Under the pieces are notes generated by a model. The model did no database searches and was not told the origin of the DNA. It saw only the letters and a list, made by a program, of their open reading frames with translations. A program made the position numbers and the translations under genes. Source: Diphasiastrum complanatum (taxonomy: Eukaryota > Streptophyta > Lycopodiopsida > Lycopodiales > Lycopodiaceae). Taken from it: DNA of 64,000 nucleotides. Position 1 is the first letter of the stretch, and the number at the start of each line of letters is the position of its first letter. Location: contig CM055095.1 in NCBI GenBank assembly GCA_029204225.1, positions 62,353,910 through 62,417,909 on the forward strand, read 5' to 3'. Positions 1 to 15,744 of the stretch are shown piece after piece.

Positions 1-1315
1 GGTCTTGACTATGAAGAAACCTTTGCTCCTGTAGCAAAGATGGTGACAATAAGAATCATAATCTCTCTTGCCTTATTTTTTAAGTGGAAATTGTTTCAAT
101 TTGATGTCTCCAACGCTTTTTTTAATGGCTATCTTGAGGAGGAGATATACATGGAACAACCTCAAGGATTTATCAGGGATAAATCTAAGGTGTGTTTGCT
201 ATTTAAAAGTTTTTATGGCTTGAAGCAAGCACCTACATCATGGAATTCAAGACTCAACAACTTTCTACTTTCATTAGGATTTGTGCTTAGTGTCTATGAT
301 CCTTCTATGTACTTAATTTGATGGTAGTAATATTGTCATTCTTCTAATCTATGTAGATGACATTATTCTTAGTGGAAGTTGTTTGATGCTAGTTCAAGAA
401 ACTAAAGATGCATTAGGAAGAGAATTTAAAATGCAAGATCTAGGAGAGATCCATTACATTTTAGGCCTTGAGATTGATTTTCATGAAGAGTATGCTTTTA
501 TTTGTCAATCTAAATATGCCTTTTCTATGTTGAGAAAATTCAATATGCAAAATTGTAAAGGCATAGATACTCCCATGGAGCAACATGTAAAAGATCCTAT
601 TAAAGGTGATGAAAGATCCTTCGAGGACATCACACTTTATAGGAGTCTTATAGGCTCCCTAATTTGGCTTACTATCACTAGACCCGATTTGAGCTATTGT
701 GTGCACAAATTGAGTCAATTTATGCAAGATCCTAAGATCCAACATTGGAAGATGGCCAAGAGAGTTCTAAGATATGTATCTTCTACTCAAGATTATGGTT
801 TATTGTACAAAAATGAAGATCTAACCATTGTTGGCTATTTGGATTCTGATTTTGCAAGTGATAAAATGGATCGAAAGTCCATCAATGCATATACTATCTT
901 TCTTGGAGGCAATCTTGTGTCTTGGCTTTCAAAGAAACAAGATACCATATCTTTATCTTCTTGTGAGGCCGAGTACAAAGCACTCACTACAACAACTAAA
1001 GAGGTGCTTTGGATCAAGAGGTTAATCATGGAGCTAAAGTGCATCAAAGAGGATGATCTTCCCTTGATCAAATGTGACAACATATCGGCCCAAGCTCTTG
1101 CAAACAATCCTATTTTTCATGCAAGAAGCAAGCATATAGAAGTGGCACACCATTTTGTAAGGGAAAAGCTCATTGGAGGAGAAATCAACTTGGAACACGT
1201 CGACACATCTTCATGTATTGCTGATCTTCTCACAAAGCCACTTTGCAATAGTGCCTTCTCAAAGCATAGATCTAATCTTGGTCTTATCTCAAGATCAATG
1301 CTTGATCCACATTAG
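1..1315 (+). pseudogene. Ty1/copia pol relic: reverse transcriptase and RNase H
   Basis: The 3' part of a copia polyprotein, cut by the window edge. It opens within reverse transcriptase (ETFAPVAKMVTIR), followed by NAFFNGYLEEEIYMEQP and the polymerase motif YVDDIILSG near 350-375. RNase H follows (VGYLDSDFASDKMDRKS, then SLSSCEAEYKAL) and the frame ends at 1315. Residues up to about 316 are in one frame and the rest in the next. A one-base insertion at about 315-317 separates two otherwise clean frames, so the copy is dead. It closely resembles the young element at 41.2-46.6 kb in motif wording, so it belongs to the same broad lineage. Gag, protease and integrase lie outside the window. Confidence 0.93.
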
Positions 1316-1333
1316 ATACTTTTTTAGGAGGAG

Positions 1334-1805
1334 TGTCAAAATATTGGAAAAATCTATCTAATGTTGTAAGTAGGGGTCCTAAAAATGCCAAAGATGAATT
1401 GAGCTCTTTTGGCTTAGTAAAGACCCATGTTAGAATAAAATATTCAAGGTAGGTAGAAGTAGAAACTCGAACTACCATAGGAATTGCCATTTGTACTTTG
1501 CATGCCACATTTAATGCATGAAAAGACTAGGTGGCACAATTAGACATATTGAGTTGGCTTGAATAAGTCTAGATAGCTTGAGAGGTGGATTCATAACTCC
1601 AATTCAACTCAAAGTAGGAGAAGAGTCCATGGATCTATATATGTGTGATGTACTCTCATTGAGAAGATGATGAAATTTGTGTGTAATGCAAATTTGGAGA
1701 CTAAGCTCTTTGTGCCCTCACTCTCTACTTGAGTTTTGTACTTTCATTTTCTCTCTCTAGCCGAGTTGAGGCATTTATTGCACTTAGTTTCATGTTTTGT
1801 TGACA
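1334..1805 (+). repeat. 3' LTR of the left-edge copia element
   Basis: It starts 18 bases after the pol stop, directly behind a purine-rich tract (aggaggag, 1326-1333) that serves as polypurine tract. The ends form a short inverted repeat, TGTCAA at the left and TTGACA at the right, giving 472 bp. A TATA-like stretch (ctatatatg) lies near 1632. The partner 5' LTR is outside the window, so age and target duplication cannot be read. The right end is inferred from the terminal repeat alone. Confidence 0.72.
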
Positions 1806-1951
1806 GATCTTGCTTGTAACACAATAATATTTCTTGTATGATCAGCTTTCCTATTGTCAATCAATGCTAGTCTGATCTTTATGGTATTATTGGGCTTAGG
1901 AGATCAAAAGTACATGTGTAGGGCATCCCACACGTGTGAATTCAACAATTC

Positions 1952-2745
1952 AGACTTCCTGGATTACCGAGATCCATTGTGTCTGATATCGACTCTCGCT
2001 TTACTAGTAGTTTTTGGACCATAGTCTTTGAGAAGTTAGAGGTGCAATTGGGAATGAGTAGTACCAATCATCTTGAAACGGATGGACAAATAGAGAGAGT
2101 CGATCAAACTTTGGAAGACATGCTTAGGGCGTATGTGAATGAAAAGCAAACTCAATGAGAGCGTTACCTACCATTGTTGGAGTTTGCTTATAATGATATA
2201 AAGAATGCATCTACGAAGATGAATCCATTCGAGCTAAATTATGATTTTAGACCAGCCAGTCTAGTTATTATAGGTATGCCTCATAAGACGCCTAGTGCCA
2301 TGGAATTTTTAACTCACATGCAACAGATGTTGGAGTTGGCAAAAGAAATGTGGCGATGATTGGGCAAAGATTGATGCCGATCTGGATTATATGCCAAGAG
2401 AGTTCGAGGAAGGAGATTTGGTGTTTCTCAAAGTTCCAAAGGAATCGAAAACCCTTAAGAAAGGGAAGTGTTTAATTGTCACCTAGATATTGTGGACCTT
2501 GTTAAGAAAATCAATGGCGTTGCTTTTGAATTCGATTTGCCTGTTGATTGTAAGGTTCATCCTGTTTTTCATGTTTCACGTTTAAAAACGTTTTACATGA
2601 CGGTGATAGTGTTGGCTGATGGCGTTGTATTGTTTCAGGAGCATGGGGAATTGGTGCATGGACCAGTGACTCGTGAGAGTATTGGACCAAAGGCAGAGAC
2701 GATTAGAGAATCGTTTGCTTCGTGAGTATTTGGTTGCATGGCATG
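1952..2745 (+). pseudogene. Ty3/gypsy integrase C-terminal half with chromodomain remnant
   Basis: The reading frame from about 1952 shows the second catalytic Asp context (SIVSDIDSRF), then the third motif region (ETDGQIERVDQTLEDMLRAY) and the integrase C-terminal body (LLEFAYNDIKNASTKMNPFE). After a frameshift near 2350 it reads EFEEGDLVFLKVPKE and later DCKVHPVFHVSRLK. A last frame change gives LLREYLVAWHGLPLR, which matches the start of a chromodomain. The family is therefore a chromovirus-type gypsy element. One in-frame TGA (2156-2158) replaces an expected Trp. No protease, RT or LTR is attached, so this is an isolated fragment. Confidence 0.88.
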
Positions 2746-3180
2746 GACTACCTCTTAGAACTCATAAATCAGTCCCATGGTGCTGCCTTCTTGATCCACT
2801 AAGTGTAAGACTGCATAAATAGGGGGAAGCATGGAGACTAGCTGTTGTAATCGCTGCCAGAACTCTCCGAGACAACAAAGAGAATCAAATACCCTTGGGC
2901 TTCCTGCTGTAATCCACTGTGAGGAACTCAGGGCTGACAGCCATCCTGCAAACTTCCTAGCACACAATCAACAGACTTAAGAACCATTAAGCAAAATGTG
3001 TTTGTGCAGGCTTTTTGAGGTTTTAAGCAGGAGTAAGTGTAGAACATGGCCAAGACTGTGCGCTTCCTTGTCAAGAATGAGTTTGGAAATCTAGTGCTGC
3101 TTAGAGATGGAAATCTTGAGATTTACTTACTACTGTAACAACTACAGTGTGTAGGTTTAATATGTTCTAAAATTCAAAAT
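2746..3180. other. Unassigned spacer
   Basis: No supported gene is visible on either strand. A 70-codon minus-strand open frame at 2755-2967 has no recognisable motif. If the MER3 gene continues to the left, this lies in an upstream intron. Confidence 0.4.
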
Positions 3181-3447
3181 CTCATGGAGCAGCGACCCCT
3201 GAAGCCACATCATTGTGGGAGTTTAGGCTGAAAATGCAGCAGTAGGCAGCCAGCAAGAGGGCGCTAGAAATGGGCAGCAAATGGGCGCCTGTCCTCCTCC
3301 GATCCGTCGTGAAAATCTGCAAGACAAGTGTGGAGAAATGCTGAAGATCCGGCTGAAAAATGGTGAAGATCCAAGCTGAAGATGGGCGCCCTCCTGTGAG
3401 AGAAAAATCTGCTCAATGGAGATGCTCAGGAAAGTGCTCTGATACCA
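3181..3447 (-). other. Primer-binding site and leader of a copia element
   Basis: Positions 3436-3447 read on the minus strand as TGGTATCAGAGC, the standard primer-binding site complementary to plant initiator tRNA-Met. It lies immediately inside the LTR at 3448-3897. The sequence to its left is G/C-rich leader and carries no gag. The element is therefore a truncated piece (LTR, PBS, leader) in minus orientation. The left limit of the leader is a guess. Confidence 0.75.
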
Positions 3448-3897
3448 AGTTATGAACATAGCCACGGCTGATCTAGATTTAGTCTATGAAAGCATCACAT
3501 AAGCAAGACTTAACCCTAGAAAGCAGGAGAGAGAAAGCTTAGAGAGACTAAAGAAGGAGATCATATCATAAGCCAAGTAACAAATGACACAGAATCCCTA
3601 CTTATAGCCAAGAGGAAGCCCTAAAAGGAAGCTTCCAGTGGCTAGGGCCAAACTGAGAGGGAAAATAGTGCGCCCTCCAAGAAGGCCCCCACTCTCAGTA
3701 ATATGACCAAATAACCAATATAGTGAATCATAGGCCCAAGGCCAATAATATGGTCTAAATGTCAATAATAGGGCCCAAGGCCAACCATATAGTCTAAATG
3801 TCAAATAATGAATAAAAAAGGGCCCAAAGCCTGCTTATGCATAAAGTAAAGTAAATGTAAATGGACATGGCGAATGTAATGAGCCGAGTCCATAACT
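3448..3897 (-). repeat. Copia 5' LTR with non-TG/CA ends
   Basis: The 450-bp unit is bounded by AGTTATG on the left and CATAACT on the right, a perfect 7-bp inverted repeat, and abuts the primer-binding site directly. On the minus strand a TATA-like box (TATAAGTA, 3599-3606) sits mid-LTR. The termini are not the usual TG...CA, which is also true of the element at 9.68 kb. No second LTR is found. Confidence 0.7.
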
Positions 3898-4104
3898 GTG
3901 GGTGCTAGCCATTGATTCACTTTGTTTCTAGTCCCTCCATTTGTTTATCCATTAGCTTCAATTTGGAATGCACACTTTACAGTGGTCTGATGATAGATTT
4001 GCTGCTTATCAGTTCAATCTAACCTCTGCAAAGATAAGATTCTAGTCAACTGAAAATAATAAACTACACTGTTCCTTAAAATTTCATTTTGCTTTTTGCA
4101 ACAG

Positions 4105-9209
<5,105 letters not shown>

Positions 9210-9681
9210 GGAAAATCAGAAGAAGTTTGGACTTGACCTTTGGTGAAGCGGTTTCTTCTTAAAGTATGCTATTACATTATGTGCAGTTACACTGGCATGT
9301 AAAGAAGATGACTTGATCAGACTTATCCACGTTACAAGATATCTAGATTTGCCGGTCTTTGTATTTGCTATAGCCTAGCACAAAAATTATCCACTAAACA
9401 ACTGTAAGCTTTTGGCTTGGCTGAATATTGGTATATAATTAAATTGTTATAGGTTTGAGAGAATGTCATTTATCAAAAGCATGAGGTTCAAGATTCAGTT
9501 CATGTTTGTTCTCGATTTGGAAAAGTAAAAGGCATTGAGCAATGCAATGGCCTTCTTTGGAGTGATGCTGGAATCAGCAGTTTCTTTGGATTTACCAGCT
9601 TATAGGCCTTGTGAGCCTGGGTCACCCCCACAGCTTCCACCACAAATCCCATTTGCTTAAGAAGATAGCCAATGCAGTATC
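9210..9681. other. MER3 3' flank
   Basis: Follows the MER3 stop codon. It probably contains the 3' untranslated region. No polyadenylation signal can be assigned with confidence and no other gene is visible before the copia insertion. Confidence 0.5.
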
Positions 9682-9956
9682 AATTAGAATTAAAGTTAGA
9701 ATCACTGTGTTACTATATTGTGGGTCCTATCAGTGGATAAGGATCAGTTGGCCTCGCCACGAGGCAAGTCGACGGGACACGCGTCCCGCCAACGGCAACC
9801 TGCGTCATGCATGGGTTGCCTGAGTGAACAACTATATGTACAGTGTAATTTCATTTTCAGAAAGACAGTTGTTATGTGAGCTTGCTGAGGAGAGTGTTTT
9901 TTGTCTGTGTTACTGTGTAGCATGATCTGTGTTCCTGTGCAAAGCAAATTCTAAGT
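9682..9956 (+). repeat. 5' LTR of the 9.68-kb copia element
   Basis: 275 bp matching 15465-15739. It begins AATTAGAATT and ends AATTCTAAGT, so it lacks TG/CA termini. A TATA-like box (actatatgtaca, about 9829-9840) precedes the likely transcription start. A GC-rich block with the short palindrome gggacacgcgtccc lies near 9775. Confidence 0.9.
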
Positions 9957-9968
9957 TGGTATCAGAGC
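9957..9968 (+). other. Primer-binding site (tRNA-iMet)
   Basis: TGGTATCAGAGC directly after the 5' LTR, complementary to the 3' end of plant initiator tRNA-Met, the usual copia primer. Confidence 0.93.
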
Positions 9969-11268
9969 CGTACAGGGAGTGTACATAGTATAGTGTCGCC
10001 GTTGAAGAGAGCTTCGGGAGAACTGTCTTCTGAGAGTTCGGGTTTTACGACGGGTTGAAGATGGAAAGAGAAGCACTGGTGCACAGTTTCTAATTTATAG
10101 AGGCTTGCTAAGCTCAGCAGAGGGATTATTAGTCTGTGCATAGCATCAGACAGGGAAAAATTTGGTGAAAAATTGACAATTTCGAAGCCAGCTGAAAATT
10201 GAAACCGGGTTTGGGGTTACGGTTTTCATATGTAACTGGTGATTTCTTCGTTGTTTGTGCACTGTTTTGGATGCCATAAGGACATGAAGGAAGCTAATTA
10301 CATTGTCAACCAGCCATGGAAAGATTCTGAGGTTTATGTCAAAGATTTGTCTCCAGACAGTTAACCTAGTAGATTTGCGGTAAAAAGGTGAAAAAAGCCA
10401 CTTTGTCAAGTTGAGCTAAAATCACCGTTTCTCCACGGAATTTCCTGACTGAACACTCTACAGTCATGAATTCAGTAGGGCGGCCCTGCTCCAGGCCTCA
10501 GATCGTGCTCAAAACGATTCATAGGAGAATTTAATCTGATAATTTTCAGAGAAGGGAGGCGCGGCCGCAGGCAGGGAGGTCGTGGGCTGTTCACGCGCCC
10601 AACGCAATAAACAGCTTAGTGTACCGAAGACCATAGCGACTGCAGGAGTATGGTTCGATGCCCAGATGTACTTTGGACCTTTAGATGAGGTGTCAAATGA
10701 ATCGACGGTCCAGAATCTGTGATGGGAAAGAAATTTGAACCACAAGATTTGGTTTAGCCATTGGATGAGCTTTGAACAGGGCCCTGAAGAATTGAAGTGC
10801 ATTCTGGCCTTCAACTTCATTAAAATATTTTCATACTGAAAGTTGAGTTGGGTCCCTTCACAAGTGAAGAGTGAAGTTTCTTCAAAGTGAAGAAACAGTT
10901 CAAAAGCTAGAAAAGTCCCTATTTTTGGGTCCTTTGCCCGTTTTGATCCAAACGAAAGGCTATAACCTCCAAACGAAGGGCACCCGGACTGTACCTGCAA
11001 GTACGGTACAACAAAACAGAGTGGTTGCAGCGGAGAAAGTGTTCGGAGTACGCCAAAAGTGGTTTCACCATTCCATTGAGCACGTTGTTGGGAGTTGACG
11101 ACTGAGTGCATTTCGGAAGGCGACGCCGATTTGGCTTTCAAATTGGTGGAAAAGCGGCGAGTGGCCTGGTAAGAAAAAAAAAGTGCAGGTCATTATTTTC
11201 AACTTCTGACATCACTGTTGGCCTCGACATACTGTTTTTAGCCTAAGGCAGAAGTTTCAAGCAGTTTT
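9969..11268 (+). other. Leader of the 9.68-kb copia element
   Basis: 1.3 kb between the primer-binding site and the gag ATG. Open frames of 75-210 codons on either strand show no motif and are probably chance. Unusually long for a copia leader. Confidence 0.6.
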
Positions 11269-14200
11269 GTGATGACAAACATGGGAGAGTCCATTTTGAG
11301 TGAAAGTAGCAAATTGGACGGGATTTTTAACTATGCAATGTGGAAATTCAAAATGAAAAACATACTAATGGAGAAAGACGTGTGGGAAGTCGTCACAGGT
11401 GATGAGAGAAGACCGCCAAACGAAGCAGACATCGAAATGTTCGACAAAAAGATGAGGAAAGCTTTGACCTTCATTAACTTGTCAGTGAAGGATCACATCA
11501 TTACCCACATTTGTGATGCTATTACACCCAGACAGGCATGGGATGTGCTAAAGGAGCAGTTCGAGACGTCAAATCCGTCAAGAATCATGTTTCTGAAGTC
11601 AAAGTTGAATAGTGCCCGCATGGAGCAAGGAGAGCACATTCAGACGTACATGACCAGAATAAAGACAATGAGAGATGAACTGCATTATATTGGAGAGCGC
11701 ATACGTGATGTGGAACTGGTGCATAATGCATTATGCGGCATTGCAGAACCCTATCAGATGTTTGTGAGCGGAATAGCATCAAGCGAAAGATTGCCAACCT
11801 TTGACGAGCTCACAGGAATCTTGATGCAGGAAGAGCAACGACGAGAAATGGTGAAAGCTAGACGTCAAAATACTGACGATCAAGCACTTGCGACACGCCA
11901 AAAACAAGGCAAGGACAAGGGCAAGAAGAAGTCTAAGCAGCAATTTTCCAAGTCTTAGGAGGATGAGGGATCTTCCAACAAAACTAAGAAGAAAGGCAAG
12001 TGCTTCCATTGTGGTAAAAAGGGCCATTAGAAGAGTGAATGTCGCAAATTCCTGGCGGAACAAGGCAAGGGAAAACCAAAACAAGCAGGTAACCTTGTCG
12101 ATGAGGGTGAGATTGAAGACTCTAGCATCTTCATATCTGCATTGTCATCTAATCAAGATGATCAAGCATGGTATATTGACTCAGGAGCCACAAGACACAT
12201 GATAGGTAACAAGAATTAGTTCAGTAGTTTGAAAGTGTTGGATAATGGAGCATCTGTTTCACAAGCAAATCGTGAGGTGTGCATGATCAAGGGGATAGGC
12301 ACAGTTTCAATCCAACTGCCTGATGGCAAAAGCAGGATGATCAGGGAGGTACTTTACGTACCAGGTTTGAAGAAAAATCTACTTTTTGTTGGAGTCATTA
12401 TTGATCGAAAGTTGAAAGTAGAATTCGCCCATGATCGTTGCTTTGTGAAGGATGCGAACCAAAAGTTCAAAGTTATTGTGAATGGAATAAAAGAGCCCAA
12501 TACAAAATTGTACAGGTTGAATGCTACAATCAAGGGGCAACATGGACTTGTATCGTCCGTTCCTTTGCAAACTGAGTTGTGGCACAAGAGGCTTGGTCAC
12601 TTGAACTTGGGAAGCCTCAGTTTGATGAGAAAATTGGAAATGGTAACAGGACTGTCTACTATAGAAGATCACTTGAATTCGATGTGCGAATCTTGTGTAT
12701 ATGGGAAGCAGCATCGAGAGAAGTTCAATAAAGGGGGTGTTGCAAGAGCAAAGAACATCCTGGATTTAATCCACACAGATTTATGCGGGCCTATAAGGAC
12801 CATGTCCTTAGGAAAAGCCTTCTGTTTCATGACCTTTATTGATGATATGTCACGAAAGACGTGGATCTACTTCTTGAAGAAGAAATCAGATGCATTTGAT
12901 AACTTCAAGAACTTCAAAAACTTGGTCGAAAATCAGACAGGAAGGAAGATCAAAGTCCTAAGATCAGATAGTGGAGGTGAGTATAAGTCTAATGACTTCA
13001 ATGATCTTTGTGATCAATGTGGGATTTCAAGAAAATTTACGCAAGCTCATACTCCTGCTCTCAATGGTGTAGCTGAGCGCAAAAATTGTACAATTGTGGA
13101 AAGTGCCAGATCTATGCTAGCTAATATGAAACTACCAAAAGATTTTTGGTCAAAAGCATGTAGCACGACAGTCTATCTTCAAAATAGAAGTCCTACCATT
13201 GTCATACCAAAGATAACACCTGAGGAAGCATTCACAAAGAAGAAGCCAAAGGTGAACCACTTGCGAATCTTTGGATGTAAGGCCTTTGTACACATTTCTA
13301 AGGAAGAGAGACGTAAACTTGATGTAAAAGCTATCAAGTGCATATTCCTAGGATATGATGATCGTGTGAAGGGCTATAGATGTTTTGATCCAGTCGAAAA
13401 CAAAATCCATATAAGTCGAGATGTTATCTTTGATGAATCCAAGATGTATGAAGACGAGGATGCTGAGAAGATAGACACATCCAGTGGGAAAGATGGTATA
13501 GTGAGAATACCACCTGATGATGATCCATTCATTGACCTTCTGAGTAATGAACATGAGGATACATCTGAAGATACTACTATTCAACTTCAAGAAACAGGTT
13601 GGAGAGGTAGGGACAAACCTTTTGGTGCAAGAAGAATTGAAGTTACAGGTGACAAACGCAAGGAGAATGATGTACCGTGGGATACATTTTCACCAGGAAG
13701 CCGATCACCTGACAGAAAGCTCCCTAAGTGGTTTGAGAGATTGATGGAGAGCCGCGACATAGATGACTTTCCAGGATCATCTAACCAGGGAGAACTACGA
13801 AGATCAACAAGAGAGAAGATACTACCTGAAAGGTATGAAGCAAATTATGCTCTCTTATCTAGCATTATTCAAAGCAAAGAACCTTCGACTTATGGTGAAG
13901 CGAAGGATGATGACATTTGGATCAAGGCCATGGGAGAAGAGATGGAGTCAATTGCTAAGCATAGCACATGGGACTTAGTAGAACCACCAGTTGGCAAGAA
14001 ACCCATTGGTTGCAAATGGGTATACAGGACTAAGTACCATGCAGATGGAAGTATAGCAAAGCACAAAGCAAGATTGGTGATCAAAGGGTATGCACAAAAT
14101 AAAGGCATTGACTATGAGGAGACCTTTGCGCCGGTTTGTAAGTGGAATACTCTACGTCTACTTATTGCTTTAGCTTCACATTTTGGTTGGCCTTTGCATC

Positions 14201-15411
14201 AGATGGATGTGAAATCTGCTTTTCTAAATGGTGAGTTAGAAGAAGAAGTGTTCATGGATCAACCTGAAGGCTTTGTAACAAAAGGACAGAAAAATAAAGT
14301 ATGTCGCTTGAAGAAAGCGCTTTATGGTCTTAAACAAGCACCACATGCGTGGTATAGCAGGATTGATGCCTACTTTCGTTCGAAGGGGATGGTGAGAACA
14401 CATTCTGATCCAAATCTATATGTCTTATGCTTTGATGGTATGGTTGCTTTGATTGCTCTTTATGTTGATGACTTGATTATTACGGGAAATAATCAAGAGA
14501 TGCTAGACATGATCAAGAAAGACCTCATGGAACAATTCGAGATGACGGATCTCAATCTGATGCATTACTGCCTTGGAGTAGAAGTGTGGCAAAAAGGACA
14601 TGAAGTGGGTTTAACACAAGTGAAGTATGTCAAAGAGTTGCTACACAAGTTTAGGTTGCAGGATTGCAAACCAGTAAACACTCCTATTGAACCAGGTAAA
14701 AAGCTTTCTAAGCTTGATGAGTCACAGTCATTTAATACTACGCTATATAGACAGTTAGTAGGGAGCTTGATTTACCTTACCACGACTAGACCAGATATAT
14801 GATATGCTGTTGGTATTGTAAGTCAGTTTATGGCAGCACCTATGGAAACGCATTGGAAGGCAGCTAAACGCATTTTGCATTATGTGAAAGGCACTTCAGA
14901 GTATGGCTTGATTTACAATAAGCATGATGATTTACCTGAGTTGTGTTGCTATGTGGATGCGGACTGGAGAGGTGACTATGATGATCGTAGATCCACCACA
15001 GGATATATATTCCAGTTTTGTGGTAATTGCTTTTCCTGGTCTAGTAAGAAGCAAAGTACAATTGCTCTTTCCACCACAGAAGCAGAGTATAAGGCAATGT
15101 GTAGTGCTGCACAAGAAGCTATATGGTTGAGACAAATCTTGGAAGAAATTGGCATGAAGCAGAAAAATCTCACGACTTTACATAGCGACAGTCAGAGTGG
15201 CATTCAGCTAGCAAAGAATCCAGTGTTCCATGCGAGAACTAAACACATTGAAATTCGATATCGCTTCATACGTGAAAGGCTGCTGAGTCGTGAAATTTAT
15301 GTTGTTCATTGTAGCATAGAAGAACAACTAGCTGATATTTTCACTAAGCCACTTATTGGAGAAAAGTTTGATAAGTTTAGATCAAAGCTTACTGTACTTA
15401 AAGTTTGTTGA
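11269..15411 (+). pseudogene. Copia gag-pol polyprotein with four in-frame stops
   Basis: One reading frame of 1380 codons. Gag starts at ATG 11269 with the UBN2-type core (NYAMWKFKMKNILMEKDVWE) and a CCHC knuckle near 12000-12050 (CFHCGKKGH). Protease: WYIDSGAT near 12172. GAG-pre-integrase: LWHKRLGHLN with CESCVYGKQH. Integrase catalytic Asp, Asp and Glu are visible in HTDLCGP, LRSDSGGEY and NGVAERKN. RT: GCKWVYRTKY, FAPVCKWNTLR, LYVDDLIITGNN. RNase H: YVDADWRGDYDDRRSTTGY. Stops are TAG at 11956, 12028 and 12217 and TGA at 14800. At least two fit a mutated Trp or Cys codon (NKN-stop-FSS, RPDI-stop-YAVG). No frameshift is needed anywhere, so decay has been by point mutation only. Confidence 0.93.
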
Positions 15412-15455
15412 CTTTAAAGCTATGTATATGACTGTATAAAAAGTGACTCTACTTT

Positions 15456-15464
15456 AAGGGAGAG
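15456..15464 (+). other. Polypurine tract
   Basis: aagggagag immediately before the 3' LTR; priming site for plus-strand DNA synthesis. Confidence 0.75.
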
Positions 15465-15739
15465 AGTTAGAATTAAAGTTAGAATCACTGTGTTACTGTA
15501 CTGTGGGTCCTATCAATGGATAAGGATCAGTTGGCCTCGCCACGAGGCAAGTCGACGGGACACGCGTCCCGCCAACGGCAACCTGGGTCATGCATGGGTT
15601 GCCTGAGTGAACAACTATATGTACAATGTAATCTCATTTTTAGAAAGACAATTGCTATGTGAGCTTGCTGAGGAGAGTGTTTTCTGTCTGTGTTACTGTG
15701 TAGCATGATCTGTGTTCCTGTGCAAAGCAAATTCTAAGT
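15465..15739 (+). repeat. 3' LTR of the 9.68-kb copia element
   Basis: 275 bp, begins AGTTAGAATT, ends AATTCTAAGT, and is followed by the target duplication GTATC. Eleven differences from the 5' LTR, eight of them transitions consistent with C/T or G/A exchange. Confidence 0.9.
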
Positions 15740-15744
15740 GTATC

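Larger units (their letters stand above)
9682..15739 (+). mobile_element. Complete Ty1/copia retrotransposon, 6.06 kb
   Basis: Order: 5' LTR 9682-9956, primer-binding site 9957-9968, 1.3-kb leader, gag-pol frame 11269-15411, polypurine tract, 3' LTR 15465-15739. Both LTRs are 275 bp and differ at 11 positions by my count (4%), which indicates an insertion on the order of a million years or more at common plant rates. The pentamer GTATC occurs at 9677-9681 and 15740-15744 and fits a target-site duplication. The coding frame has four nonsense codons, so it is non-autonomous today. It sits about 470 bp downstream of MER3 in the same orientation. Confidence 0.92.

Noticed and set aside
10509-11141. 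210-codon minus-strand frame in the copia leader
   Set aside because: No motif, antisense to the element, and no homologue seen in the other elements.
12379-12714. Minus-strand frames opposite copia pol
   Set aside because: Shadows of the gag-pol frame.
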